A stretch of DNA of 64,000 bases. Source: Leptodactylus fallax. Lineage: Eukaryota > Chordata > Amphibia > Anura > Leptodactylidae. Position numbers and translations under genes: made by a program. The stretch covers positions 1,151,551 through 1,215,550 of the forward strand of contig CAMRHE010000502.1 in NCBI GenBank assembly GCA_947044405.1, written 5' to 3'. This document shows, piece by piece, positions 44,288 through 55,523 of the stretch; positions within the stretch are counted from its first letter, which is position 1, and each line of letters starts with the position of its first letter. The notes under the pieces are model-generated. The model was not told the DNA's origin and ran no database searches. It saw only the letters and a program-made list of their open reading frames with translations.

Positions 44288-44500
44288 CTGTGTCACCCTC
44301 CTCTACCTCATAGATTGTAAGCTCTTGTGTCACCTCTACCTCATAGATTGTAAGCTCTTGTGTCACCTCCTCTACCTCATAGATTGTAAGCTCTTGTGTC
44401 ACCTCCTCTACCTCATAGATTGTAAGCTCTTGTGTCACCTCTACCTCATAGATTGTAAGCTCTTGTGTCACCTCCTCTACCTCATAGATTGTAAGCTCTT
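44288..44500. repeat. 36/33-bp minisatellite in L2 copy 3
   Basis: About six units on the complement of the GACACAAGAGCTTACAATCT type, directly before the 3' end sequence CAAGCAGGGCCCTCAGTCCC. This is the shortest of the three arrays at this position. Confidence 0.92.
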
Positions 44501-44803
44501 GCAAGCAGGGCCCTCAGTCCCAGTGTGTGAATTGACTATTTCTTTGTAATGTCTCTTTTTTGTCAGTACTTGAACCCTACAAATTGTACAGTGCTGCGGA
44601 ATATGTTGGCGCTATATAAATGAAATGTATTTTTAATATTATTATTATTATTATTATTATTATACTTTGCTCCATTGCCTCCATGTTGTTGAAACGTATG
44701 TGAGTAAAAAGTGAGAGTGTATTCTTCAGCCTAAAATAAAGAGGACTACATGATGGTTCTGGCCTAGGCCATGACTATGAGCTGGGTGGTGCTCATACAT
44801 CGG

Positions 44804-45793
44804 TGAACCGAGAGCAAGGCAGGTGGTTTGGACTCCGCAACCAGAAATGAACGCACACGTGGTAGTTCAAGAAAAGAATATATATTTACTATAAGTTAAT
44901 AAAGGCTAGTTAAAGGTAAAATGACAGGGATAAAGACAAGCAAAATATACAATATAGCATGAACAATTTCAAGGCAAATTCTGCAATGGTTTCTATTTTT
45001 ACTCTGTCCACTTCTGCAGTATGGACACTGAATGAACAATATACTCAAAACTATCCCTAACTGACCCTGACATCACATTTGGGTGCACCCCCTTTTCCCC
45101 AGTGGTCCAGGTGGACCGCTTACAGTCCGTAGAAGCGCGCGGTGGGGCCCAAAGTCGTTCCTTTCTTTTATAGTGAAGCGTCCTCTCCTCACTGTTATCA
45201 GGATCTCGGGAGAAATGAAGTCCTCTTTAACAGGGAAACCCAATGAATGCAATGTAATCCAACAGCAGATTCCACTCAGCACACTGACAGTCCTGCCGAA
45301 TCCATACACTGAGCTGGGATGTAAACCGGGATTTAGCAGGTGCTGTCCAGTACATCAACAGCACTGCGAGTCTCTATCTGTGGTATCCATATACACAGTC
45401 ACAATGTCAGTCTCACTGATCAGCCACTGAGCGCAGCTCCCCCCTCGGGGGCCCACTAGGCCCGGTGGCTCCTCTCCCCCTGTTGGGTTGCGGGGGGAAA
45501 AAAAGGTGGGGGGTGGAAAAAAAAAACCCCAACAGGAAAAAAAAACAGAGACACCCCCCTTCTTCCCCTCTGGCCAAGATGGCTGCTGCTCTCTGTCTCG
45601 TCACTTCCTGCTTCTCTGCTCACACTTTGTCTGCAGAACAGGCAGGCTGACATAAAAGGGGGGGTCTCACTCCAGCATCATGTCACAGTTACAATGGCTG
45701 CTGTCTTAAAGGAACAGAATCACAGAAATACATTCAACATTAACAGTTTATACAGACAAATGAAGCTTAGGACAACATTGGCTGTCTCTTACA
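44804..45793 (-). repeat. Gypsy 3' LTR
   Basis: 990 bp. On the minus strand it starts TGTAAGAGACAGCC after a purine tract and ends CTCTCGGTTCA. A TATAAAAG box lies at 45172-45165. Block 45438-45572 is G/C- and A-rich and strongly diverged from the other LTR. Confidence 0.95.
45165..45172 (-). promoter_or_regulatory. TATA box of the 3' LTR
   Basis: TATAAAAG on the minus strand, with the same box in the 5' LTR at 51378-51371. It would separate U3 from R about 620 bp into the LTR. Assignment is by sequence alone. Confidence 0.55.
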
Positions 45794-45808
45794 TATTCCC
45801 CCCCCACT
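45794..45808 (-). other. Polypurine tract
   Basis: On the minus strand AAAGTGGGGGGGGAATA directly precedes the 3' LTR. It is the expected primer for plus-strand DNA synthesis. It almost touches the end of the pol frame. Confidence 0.8.
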
Positions 45809-48655
45809 TTAAGATTGGCAGTCCCTGCCTATGACTGTATATCCCGAGGGTTGTACTTTTATGCACAGGGTGGTAGTATACCGATGTATGGCAGGCCAAA
45901 CGAACTCATCCTGCGCATACCGAACAGGGGGAATACCAGCATTTGGCCTAGTGATCCGTCTGAGGACCGGTGGTATATTATGGGGTGCTGCAGCTATGGG
46001 CTGAGAAGGACCAGCGGATTCCGCACCAGAGGGGGCACAGGCCGGAGATACAGTAGTCACAGGTGGAACATCCCCAGGAGCAGGGATCGGCCAACAATCA
46101 TCCTCCTCGTCGGAGGCCCATTCCACACCTCCATTCTCTGACTGTGGGAGCTCATTCACATTGGCAGGCCCATCATGATTTGTCCCTTCAGAATGACACA
46201 GGCGCAACATATTTCGGTGAAGTACTCGAACACAATCAGTTCCTTCTTTCTGGACCTGGTACACTGGCCCATTCGCATACTTGCGGCCAACAACACGATA
46301 CGGTAAAGCCTCCCATCGGCTTTCCAATTTCCCTTGGGGTTTCTTGACACGAACTAGCACCAGGTCGCCTGGTTGCAATGGTGCTTCTTGCACTGGGGTC
46401 TTATCAGGATGGGGATGTTCTTGCAGGCGCTGCCGCACCAATCGATGGATCGTCTCAAGTCTCTGCTGGTGCGCCCACACCCAAGAGGTTGGATCCCTCG
46501 GAGGGAACCCATCCACATCATCCAACTGTAATTCTCCTATACTTCGCCCAGACCGCCCAAAGAGAAGTGTATAAGGAGAGTACCCCGTTGTAGAATGGAC
46601 CTGATTGTTATAGGCCCACACCATTTCAGACAAGAACTGAGGCCACTGTAACTTCTTGTCTTCCTCCAGAGTCCGCAGCATCTGTAGCAGAGTTCTGTTG
46701 AATCTTTCACAGGCCCCATTTCCCTGAGGGTGGTATGGAGTCGTGTGCGACTTCTTTATCCTGTAGATACGTTGAACTTCTTTCATTACGTGTCCCTCAA
46801 AGCAGGCGCCCTGGTCGGAGTGGATGCGTTGGGGGCACCCATATACTCGAATGAAATCTTGGCACAGATCACGAGCTGCTGACTCAGCTGTCTGGTCCTT
46901 GGTGGCGGTTACCACCGCAAATTTGGTGAAGTGATCCACCATTACGAGGCAATACTGGTGTCCGCTATTGGATGGGCCAACCATTAGATAGTCTATCATG
47001 ACGATTTCTAAAGGTTCCTGGGTCACGATGGTTTGCAGGGGAGTTCTCTGTTCTATTGCCTTATGGATCTCACAAGTTCGACAGCTGCGGCATACTTCTT
47101 CGACCATTTGACGAAGACCAGGGCAGTAAATCAGTCGCTGTAACCAACGAAAGGTCTTCTCATGACCAAAATGTCCATTCTTATTATGAGCCTCAACTGC
47201 CAACGAGCGAGCCAGTTCACTAGGCACCACAATTTGGTATCGAATGTCGATCTCAGAAGGTAAATAGACCTTTCGGCATAGCACTCCATTTTTCATCTCC
47301 AACTTTTCCCACTGACTCAGAACAGATAATATCTCACGTGTCAGTCGTTCTCTTTCCTCTCTACAGGGCTTCTGGCCTTTCTCAACACACTTGATCATCT
47401 GCGCCAGCCCCTCATGGGTCTGTTGTATCTGTGCCCATTCCTGTCGTGAGGGACCAAAGAAAGGAGCCATTTCAGTCCCCTCCATCTCAAACTGATTAGC
47501 GGCGGCCAAGGCCTGTGAAAATCTGCTGAAGTCGGGCACCTCCACATGCTCCAACTCATGATCCATGTCTTCTGTGGGGGTCTGGGCAGTTACCCTAGAA
47601 AGTCCGTCAGCATTCTGGTTCTCTGTCTTGGACCGATACTTAATGCGGTAATTGAACTTAGACATTCGGGCTATCCACCTCTGCTCTAACGCCCCGAGCT
47701 TGGCATTTTCCAGGTGAGCTAGTGGGTTGTTGTCAGTCAGTACTAAAACTTCAGCACCGGTCATATATTCAGAGAATTTCTCGGTCATGGCCCATACCAG
47801 TGCCAACAGCTCCAACTTAAATGAACTATAATTCTCGGGGTTTCTTTCAGAATCTCTCAAAGACCGGCTGCCGTACGCTATGACCCTCTCCTGGCCATCC
47901 TGAAGCTGGGAAAGCACTGCTCCAAGACCATGCAGGCTTGCATCTGTATACAGCTGGAACGGCAAGTGGTAATCAGCATATGCCAAGATTGGGGCTGTTG
48001 TCAGTGCATCCTTCAATGCCTGGAAGGCTTGTTCCTGTTCAGGTCCCCACTTCACGGACCGGTTCTTTGGACCACCGGATGTGCCTCGTAGGAGAGCATT
48101 AAGTGGTGCTGCTACCTTGGCGAAATCCTTAATAAACCGTCGATAGTAACCGGCTACTCCAATGAACACCCTCACTTCTCGCAGGGTAGTTGGTATCGGC
48201 CAATCTTGAACAGCCGTTATCTTGTCTCTTGATGGTCTCACCCCTTCTCCTGATACGCGGTGACCCAAGTAATCAATTTCAGACTGGAACAACCGACATT
48301 TACTGGGTTTCAATTTGAGCCCATGTTCCCGCAATCTTCGAAATACTTGCCCCAACTGGTGGAGATGGTCTTCAAAGGTCGCAGAATACACTATAATGTC
48401 ATCCAAGTAGATGAGAGTGAACTCAAAGTTGAAGTCACCGAGACATTTCTCCATCAACCGCTGAAACGTTCCGGGTGCATTTGTCAACCCGAAGGGCATC
48501 CGGTTAAATTCGTATAGTCCCATGGGCAAGATAAATGCCGTCTTCTCCTTGTCTTTTGTGGCCATCGGCACCTGCCAATACCCACTAGCCAGATCTAGTG
48601 AGGAGAAGTACCGGGCTCTCCCTAGTGCTGAGAGGGACTCCTCAATCCGTGGCAA
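45809..48655 (-). pseudogene. Gypsy pol: RT, RNase H, integrase part
   Basis: A 948-residue open stretch. RT: LDLASGYWQV, FGLTNAPGTF and the YLDD box at residues 83-86. RNase H: YTDAS (D238), E282, D308 in TDNN, NADGLSR near 350. Integrase: zinc-binding HHCC around 490-528, catalytic D555, D614 and E650 with 35 residues between the last two, then a GPY-like module around 770-830 (GDLVLVRVKK). The open stretch begins in mid-RT only because of a TGA at 48712-48710; two further lesions lie upstream. Apart from these, the enzyme domains look undamaged. Confidence 0.93.
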
Positions 48656-49100
48656 GGGATAGGAATCTCGTACGGTGCAAGCATTTAACTTCCGATAGTC
48701 TACGCAAAATCAGATGGACCCATCTTTTTTTCTTACTAACACCACAGGAGCCGCCCAGGGACTCTGGCTTTCTTGGATGATCCCACCCTGTAGCATCTTA
48801 GCTAACAGTTCTTTCACTTCCTGATACAACTGTGGAGGAATTTGTCGGTAGCGCTCTCTAATTGGAGGGGTGTCTCCTGTGGGAATCTCATGGTAAATCC
48901 CTGTGGTACATCCAAAATCTTCAGCATACCGTGCAAAGGCGGCTCGGTTCTACCACAACAGCTCATCTACCTTCTGCACCCATTCCAGAGAACATGAACT
49001 TGCATCCATCTTCATCTGTTCTCGAATTGCACGGCCATTCCATTCAGAGGTAGGTTCCTCATCTTCTCCCATGGACACAGTCACGGTCCACTCATCCCTT
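48656..49100 (-). pseudogene. Gypsy pol: broken link from protease to RT
   Basis: Contains the N-terminal RT blocks (IPTGDTPPIRERYR, SPWAAPVVLVRKKDGS, DYRKLNACT) with two nonsense codons: TAG at 48952-48950 and TGA at 48712-48710. The frame of this part differs from that of the protease upstream, so a frameshift lies near 49095. Each lesion is a single point change or indel. Confidence 0.88.
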
Positions 49101-49898
49101 TCAGTCGGCTTCAGCTGCATTGGAGTTACTTTCCTTACTTCCTCCTGGAGTCACATAGATGTTAGCCAGCTGCCTCCCTGGGGTCAGGTCCACACTCTGG
49201 TCCTGAGTGTTTACACATCGAAGTGGTACTCTTCCATTGCGAACTATTGCCAAGGAACGGGCCACTAGCGGATCAACACCTCCTTCGGCTGCCTGCAGTG
49301 GTTCTACCAACACAGCTATGCCCTCTAGTTTCCGACAGGTGCCTATGGGCATGGACACTATTGTCTCCCGACTGGGTGGCAGTGTAACTTTTGTATGCAA
49401 AGGAACTGTAATTCGAGCCAGAGGACGCTGTGCATCCGAACTTTTCTGTAAGCCACATGTCCGGATCAGCCGCTGGAAAGCTGTTTGAGTAGGCCGATGG
49501 GTGGTGGTTTCTTTCCAATAAACGTGACCTTTCTTTTCAAAGAGGATCTGATCTAATTCTTTTAACACATTCATCCCCAAAATGACAGGGACCTTTACTT
49601 CATGTGACTCCTGTACCACCACAGTGCCTTTCCTACCTAGATCTTGGCCACATACCCGGACATTCATCCAGGCCACTCCCACGACCGGAACTGGTAACTG
49701 GTTAGCTGCGACCACTCGTACGAATGTATGGGGATCATATTTCACATGTTGCTGGAAGTACTGTTCATAACAGTCTCTACTCAAGGTCGTTACTTGGGAA
49801 CCCGTGTCAATCATCCCGGTAACCGGAATACACTCCATTTCCACCTGTATGACAGGACTTGCAGCGATCAGGTCATCATTAGGGCATTCTCCCCACAT
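49101..49898 (-). pseudogene. Gypsy protease region
   Basis: Retropepsin with the active site MIDTGSQVTTL near residues 29-39 and a flap/ILGMNVL segment (ILGMNVLKEL) near 108, as in gypsy proteases. The frame is entered from gag by a -1 shift (see the slip site) and is open from about 49951. It ends at a stop at 49101 caused by the downstream frameshift. It would mature Gag and Pol. Confidence 0.9.
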
Positions 49899-49948
49899 AG
49901 TCTCCTTGTCAGTCTTCCCTACTACATGCCCTACAGCAGCAGGGGACT

Positions 49949-50974
49949 TCAGTTTAACGGCGGTCTCTCATAAGTTTGTCGCTGCTCTGGACATCTAGCA
50001 GCAACGTGGCCCATCCGTCCACACTCCCAGCAGCGTATCTCCCGTCGTTCTGGCCATCTGTTTGGGCCCCTTCGGTAAGCCCCTTCGATTTCTCCTGAGC
50101 ACTGCACTAAATGATTTAGACCCCTTCGGTAGGTCCTATCCTCATCCCTCCAGCGGGGTGGTGGGTGATTCTGATTTTCTGGGTATGGACGGCTCACCCT
50201 TTCACCTCCAGTTTTCTGGAAGTCTGCAATTTCCATAGAATGCTCATCACAACGGGTGTGCAAGTGTTCCATTTGCTCTTGCAGTTTCTGCATTACTGTG
50301 AGAATTTCTTTAACCGTCCCCTTTTCTACTGTCTCTGAGCCAGAACTAGCCCCCTTTGACAAAGTAACTCCAACTGCGGTCTGGGGCCTCGGGACAATAC
50401 TATTGGCACGGGAGATGGCCTCTACCTGTACATCATGGAATTTAGCATCAGTCTCTCGTCGTAAAAAATCCTGCATAGTCACAGTTAAACTGCCGTCACG
50501 TATCCCCAGGACAAACTGGTCACGGAGAGTCCGATCAGAGTTACAGAAGGCTGGCGAGCCCCCTCTTTCCTTCCCTTGAATATCTCGGAGCAGTTCTTGT
50601 AGGGCATTTGCATATTGGGGAAGGCTTTCATTCTCCTGTTGTACCCTCTGGAAGAACCGAGCCTGCAGAGACCCCAGCAATGCAGTTTCTCCATAGATGG
50701 TTTCTAGAATCTGGACTACTTGCTCAAATGTCTGCCTTTGTTCAAATGGCCTCAGTATCACCGTGGTCTTAGCATCCCCTTGTAATGTCAATATTGCTAG
50801 CTCTACTAGTACTTCTGGTGCGGTCTGGTACATTCGCTGTATCATTCGTATCTGTTCCACCCACATACTCACTGACATATTATTGCCATCAAATTTAGCT
50901 AACTGACTCATTATAGCCCCTGCTGGCATTCTTCCTCCAGCACCATTCTCCCGAACGGGTGCGTCACCGTCCAT
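49949..50974 (-). CDS. Gypsy gag
   Basis: An intact frame of 341 residues from the methionine at 50974 (MDGDAPVREN), 35 nt from the LTR; the longer frame from 51076 starts inside the LTR and is not likely. The structural protein has a helical capsid-like middle (FDGNNMSVSMWVEQI, LRDQFVLGIRDG) and one zinc knuckle CWECGRMGHVAARC near the C-terminus. It ends with TGA at 49951-49949, immediately after a GTTAAAC heptamer. Confidence 0.9.
   Translation of the reverse strand: MDGDAPVRENGAGGRMPAGAIMSQLAKFDGNNMSVSMWVEQIRMIQRMYQTAPEVLVELAILTLQGDAKTTVILRPFEQRQTFEQVVQILETIYGETALLGSLQARFFQRVQQENESLPQYANALQELLRDIQGKERGGSPAFCNSDRTLRDQFVLGIRDGSLTVTMQDFLRRETDAKFHDVQVEAISRANSIVPRPQTAVGVTLSKGASSGSETVEKGTVKEILTVMQKLQEQMEHLHTRCDEHSMEIADFQKTGGERVSRPYPENQNHPPPRWRDEDRTYRRGLNHLVQCSGEIEGAYRRGPNRWPERREIRCWECGRMGHVAARCPEQRQTYERPPLN
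49952..49958 (-). promoter_or_regulatory. Candidate -1 frameshift site at the gag stop
   Basis: The minus strand reads G TTA AAC directly before the gag TGA. Slipping back one base on TTA-AAC gives CTG AAG TCC, exactly the open protease frame. GUUAAAC is a known functional variant of the X XXY YYZ rule. A downstream pseudoknot was not demonstrated. Confidence 0.7.
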
Positions 50975-51009
50975 TCTGGTAAGCGGATCCTGCCAACTAC
51001 GCCGATTTG
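50975..51009 (-). other. Leader and primer-binding region of the gypsy element
   Basis: 35 nt between the 5' LTR and the gag start. A TGG-containing string (TTGGCAGGATCC on the minus strand) could be the tRNA primer site, but it begins about 13 nt from the LTR rather than at it. The tRNA is not assigned. Confidence 0.4.
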
Positions 51010-51997
51010 TGAACCGAGAGCAAGGCAGGTGGTTTGGACTCCGCAACCAGAAATGAACGCACACGCGGTAGTTCAAGAAAAGAATATATATTTACTATAA
51101 GTTAATAAAGGCTAGTTAAAGGTAAAATGACAGGGCTAAAGACAAGCAAAATATACAATATAGCATGAACAATTTCAAGGCAAATTCTGCAATGGTTTCT
51201 ACTTTTACTCTGTCCACTTCTGCAGTATGGACACTGAATGAACAATATACTCAAAACTATCCCTAACTGACCCTGACATCACATTTGGGTGCACCCCCTT
51301 TTCCCCAGTGGTCCAGGTGGACCGCTTACAGTCCGTAGAAGCGCGCGGTGGGGCCCAAAGTCGTTCCTTTCTTTTATAGTGAAGCATCCTCTCCTCACTG
51401 TTATCAGGATCTCGGGAGAAATGAAGTCCTCTTTAACAGGGAAACCCAATGAATGCAATGTAATCCAACAGCAGATTCCACTCAGCACACTGACAGTCCT
51501 GCCAAATCCATACACTGAGCTGGGATGTAAACCGGGATTTAGCAGGTGCTGTCCAGTACATCAACAGCACTGCGAGTCTCTATCTGTGGTATCCATATAC
51601 ACAGTCACAATGTCAGTCTCACTGATCAGCCACTGAGCACAGTTCCTTTCACGTGGACTCACTAGTCCTGTTGTCTCTTTACACTCTGTTTGTCTCTGGA
51701 CCAAGATACAGCTTAGCTGTACAGAAAAATCTCCACACCAGTTCAACACAGCACAGACACCTGTCTTCTCTCTTGCCAAGATGGCTGCTGCTCTCTGTCT
51801 CGTCACTTCCTGCTTCTCTGCTCACACTTTGTCTGCAGAACAGGCAGGCTGACATAAAAGGGGGGGGGTCTCACTCCAGCATCATGTCACAATTACAATG
51901 GCTGCTGTCTTAAAGGAACAGAATCACAGAAATACATTCAACATTAACAGTTTATACAGACAAATGAAGCTTAGGACAACATTGGCTGTCTCTTACA
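51010..51997 (-). repeat. Gypsy 5' LTR
   Basis: 988 bp. Near-identical to the 3' LTR except block 51642-51774, which is alignable to 45438-45572 only in short stretches. TATA box at 51378-51371. It would drive transcription of the element toward lower coordinates. Confidence 0.95.
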
Positions 51998-52391
51998 CAT
52001 CCACAAACGAGACTTCATCCCTCAGCAAAATTACTCTTGGACATTATTGGTCATAAGTCAATGGATTGAACTATTAATAAGTCTTTACAGATATGACTTC
52101 CCTGCCTTTCCACTTGGCTGGACATGTCCAACTATGTGTATCACAAGGTAAACAGATTTTGTAAAATCAACATATTGTTGTGATACGTTAAAAGTGATAT
52201 GCTAACTATCCTATTTGTGTCTATGTGTGGCCACTCCATGGTGGAGCCTTTGAATTGTAGCCTTGTGAGGCTTTTGTTAGCATGTCATGATATTGTGTTG
52301 ACTTGAATTGGTTTCATGAGAAATTGGAGTCCTTAACCAAACTGGAGATCAGTTATCTGTACATCTGATATTTTTTACCAGGTTTCTTCTC
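51998..52391. other. 3' flank of OR4, no gene
   Basis: Unassigned sequence from the gypsy border to the end of OR4. Similarity to the other OR units is visible only in the last 20-30 bp (ACCAGGTTTCTTCTCTCA). Confidence 0.5.
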
Positions 52392-53331
52392 TCAGGGCTT
52401 CAATGTAATTTTGTTGTAAAAACTTTTCATGGTCTCGATGATCTCTTTGTTTCTCATGCTGTATATTATTGGATTGGTAAATGGGGTGAGCATAACAAAG
52501 AGCAAAGATTTTAACTTGTTTTCATAGAAGGCGTTTGCACTTGATGGAGACATGTACACACCAATGAGAGAGCCGTAGTAAGCGCAGACCACCAGTAGAT
52601 GAGAGCTACATGTCGAGAAGGCTTTTTTTTCTTCCTTTGGAGGAGGAAATTTTAATAATCACAAAAAATATGCAGATATAGGACATAGTGATTAAAACAA
52701 AAGGAAAGAAAAAGACAACAAAACAAATAACGAAGTCAAGCCAAACCAGTACAAAAATATCAGAAGTCGAGAGAGCAAGAAAAGGGGCAAAATCACAAAA
52801 GAAATGGTCAATGATGTTAGAGGAACAAAACTGTAACTGACTTAACATGATGACTTCAATTTTCAAAAGAACAATCCCTAATACCCAAGACCCAAAGATC
52901 AGGCGGATAGAAAATGTCATATTCATTATGTAAGAATATCGTAACGGGAGACAAATGGCCAAGTATCGGTCAAAAGACATCACCATAAGGGTGAAACACT
53001 GAGCACAGGTGGGGAGAAAAACAAAGAAGTACTGAGAGATACAACCATGGATGGACATACTGTGACCTTCTGACCATATGATGGCCAGCATATTTGGTAC
53101 AACACTGGTGGTGAGAAGCAGGTCAGACAGGGACAGATTTGAGATAAAGAAGTACATTGGACAGTGCAGACGGTAATTGTAGGACACCAACATGATGATC
53201 ATAAAATTTCCAAGAAATGTGAACATGTACATAAGAAAGTTAAGAAAAAAGAAGACAATCCGGAACTTGTGGATATTCTGGAAGCCAATGAGAAATATCT
53301 CAGTCACTGCGGTCTGGTTGTCTCCACACAT
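52392..53331 (-). pseudogene. Olfactory receptor OR4, single frameshift
   Basis: The fourth paralogue, full length: MCGDNQTAVT, GNFMIIMLVS, PMYFFISNLS, MSFDRYLAIC, loop-2 cysteines, then TM5 and third loop. The frame breaks in a run of eight T (plus strand) at 52623-52630, where the ISSSKGRKK loop should pass into the FSTCSSHLLV segment. The remaining part to NPIIYSMRN and the C-terminus is intact in the next frame. One extra base in a homopolymer is the only lesion seen. The third loop differs from OR1 (SSSKGRKK instead of MSARRK), so OR4 is the more diverged complete paralogue. Confidence 0.92.
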
Positions 53332-53358
53332 GGTCCAGAATAATGGGATTCTTCTAGT

Positions 53359-53370
53359 CTAGAAATAAAC
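53359..53370 (-). promoter_or_regulatory. Likely splice acceptor of the OR4 exon
   Basis: TTTATTTCTAG with AG at 53360-53359, 27 nt before the ATG, the same spacing as OR1. Confidence 0.6.
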
Positions 53371-53700
53371 AATTAGTGGAATCTGTAAAGTGGAAAATAT
53401 TTCTTATTTATTAACTAATATGTTATATAAATTTGAATAATAATCGATCCAAGAGCAGATGTGTCCTTCCTTAACGCTAGGCATAGTATCTGTATAACTT
53501 ATACTAAACTACTATCAACACTTTAAAAGATTGTAAAGGTTCAGAAAAACATGTCTAGCTACTTCCAGAAACAAAGTGTCACATTCGTCTACGCTGCGTA
53601 AAATAAAAAAATAAAAATAAAAAACAAGAAAAAGTAAATTGATGCCAAGATGGCCATCAATGTCTTTGCTGCTCTAGATAAAAACAAGATTGCTTCCAAA
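53371..53700. other. Upstream flank of OR4, no gene
   Basis: Co-linear with the regions just upstream of OR1 and OR2 for about 150 bp (ATTTATTA, ACTTATACTAAACTA), then diverging. No coding frame. Confidence 0.6.
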
Positions 53701-53715
53701 ACAAATGCAAAACCC

Positions 53716-53719
53716 ACTG

Positions 53720-53767
<48 letters not shown>

Positions 53768-54088
53768 ATAATAATAATAATAATAATAGCGACAATAATT
53801 ATTCACTTCTACTACTACTAATAATGCTAATAATGCTAATAATAATAATAATAATAATAATAATTATTATTATTATTATTATTATTATTGTTGTTGTCTA
53901 ATGTAGTAATCATAATATAATAATAATAATAATAATAATAATAGCAATAATACTACACTAGTACTACTACTACTACTACTACTACTAATAATAATAATAA
54001 TAATAGTAATAATAACAATAATACTATACTACTACTACTACTACTACTAATAATAATAATAATAATAACATTAATGCTATACTAATAA

Positions 54089-54125
<37 letters not shown>

Positions 54126-54130
54126 GCAAT
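53716..54130. repeat. Compound trinucleotide microsatellite (ACT)n (AAT)n
   Basis: Alternating blocks of ACT and AAT triplets, with several ACT-to-AAT transitions (about 53765, 53987, 54045) plus ATT and GTT stretches, fill roughly 400 bp. Predicted poly-Thr/poly-Asn frames are artefacts. Confidence 0.97.
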
Positions 54131-55500
54131 ATTTAAATAATGTTTGGACTTATAACATATTCCATATTATGCAGTTTGTGAAATAGTATAAAAAATTATA
54201 TTCTAACCCCTGTTAGGCCTCATGCACACTAAAGTAAAAAAAAGACATTAGTTTTCCATCATTTTGACACATATTTTTCATCCATTCTCTAACCACATGG
54301 CAGTTTTTTGAACTCGGTTTTATATTAATTTTTGATCAATTTTTAACTAACATTTAAAAAAATGGATGAACTTCAATGGCCTTATTAGACCCAACCCACT
54401 CATCCATTTTAACATCAAACTGATACATTAGACAAAAAACTGAAGTTAAATGGAATCATTACAGTAATGGTGTAAAGGGGAGGAAATACCTTCTGTAAAT
54501 CCTGAGCTTCTAAGTAAAGATAGAATAACTGAAGTAAAATTATTTTTACTATTTTTGACCCATCTGAAGATTTATTTTGCTTTGTTAATAATGTGAGAAG
54601 ACTCAGGTCATTGAATAGGACTAGTTCACTTCGGAGCTTTGATGGAAAGGCAAAGGGTTAGGGGGTCAAAGAATCAAGAAGACATCCCAAAGGTGCCTGA
54701 AGACCAAAGTAGTGGAAGAAGTGAAGAAATCAGGCGATACCTTTTAGAGGCTAACTGAGTGTACCCAAAGAGAAGAGAAGACGTCACAGAGCTGCCTGAA
54801 GACCCAAAGAGAAGAGAAGACGTCACAGAGAATTATTGTCCATATAGGTACATAAAATGTGAATCTGTTCAGTGGCCAGACCAGAAATGGACCTTTTTTG
54901 AGCTAGTTTGGAATCAGTTTATATCATTCATCAGCTGGAAGCGTAAATGTTTGAGCTTGATAGACTTATGTATTTTTTTAACCCGCTTTGTATCCAGCAG
55001 CGAGGATGATATTTATAACACATTGTAATGTAAAAATGACAATTAAAGTTGGACTTTCAAAAATATAAAACTGCGCAGTCATATAATAATAGAAAAATAT
55101 TATTCTAACAAGACATCTGACACATCTACTGAGCTGATATTGACTGAGCTGATAGTCAATCTGACAGTCATTTTCTTGTCTCTTTTATATCATTACTTAC
55201 CCGGGGAGACCAATTTGAGTCTGGTAGCAAAAAAATATACTCATGTAGCTGAGATATCCATAAGAGATTAATTGATGTAATGAAAAAACATCTCATTATT
55301 CTAATTCCCCTATACCCAAATGCTTATTTTTTGCACCCCAAGCACACATCACTCCAACAAACAAATCATAGGCAATTATATGTCTCAATGGAACCAAATC
55401 TCAGGTCAATTTTATATGTCTTTTATCTATGTCTTTTTGTATGTGGGTTATGCAGAACTGGACATATTACAGATGTGGTCTCACTCTCTCTCTCTATACA
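54131..55500. other. Distal upstream flank of OR unit D
   Basis: No gene. GGCCTCATGCACACTAAAGT at about 54215 starts a dispersed repeat. TTGAATAGGACTAGTTCACT (54613), CCGGGGAGACCAATTTGAGT (55201) and AACAAACAAATCATAGGCAA (55357) are co-linear with units A and B, so the duplicated OR unit includes this region. A short duplication GAAGAGAAGACGTCACAGAG occurs at about 54772 and 54811. Confidence 0.65.
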
Positions 55501-55523
55501 GCAGGATCACCATGGCTCTTTCC

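Larger units (their letters stand above)
42575..44664 (+). mobile_element. L2-type LINE copy 3, 3' half, plus strand
   Basis: It begins abruptly inside the RT (5' truncation), runs through the palm and C-terminal region with a 31-bp array, then the 3' region and 36/33-bp array, ending AATATGTTGGCGCTATATAA plus an (ATT)n tail to 44664. It is inverted relative to copies 1 and 2. This copy gives the clearest picture of the family's 3' structure. Confidence 0.92.
44804..51997 (-). mobile_element. Ty3/gypsy LTR retrotransposon, complete structure, mutated
   Basis: Two LTRs of about 990 bp bound a 5.2-kb internal region on the minus strand with gag, protease, RT, RNase H and integrase in gypsy order and no env. 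On the minus strand LTRs begin TGTAAGAGAC and end GGTTCA. Flanks CATCG (left) and CATCC (right) may be an imperfect 5-bp target duplication, offset by one base on the left. Coding lesions (one frameshift, two stops in pol) make it non-autonomous now. Outside one block the LTRs differ at only about six positions, so insertion is relatively recent. Confidence 0.95.

Noticed and set aside
45083..45430. 115-residue frame in the gypsy LTR
   Set aside because: It repeats almost unchanged in the other LTR (51289-51636) and overlaps the TATA box and transcription signals. No domain is visible.
45809..51076. An env gene making this an endogenous retrovirus
   Set aside because: The pol frame ends right at the polypurine tract, leaving no room for env. 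Structure and domain order are those of a Ty3/gypsy retrotransposon.
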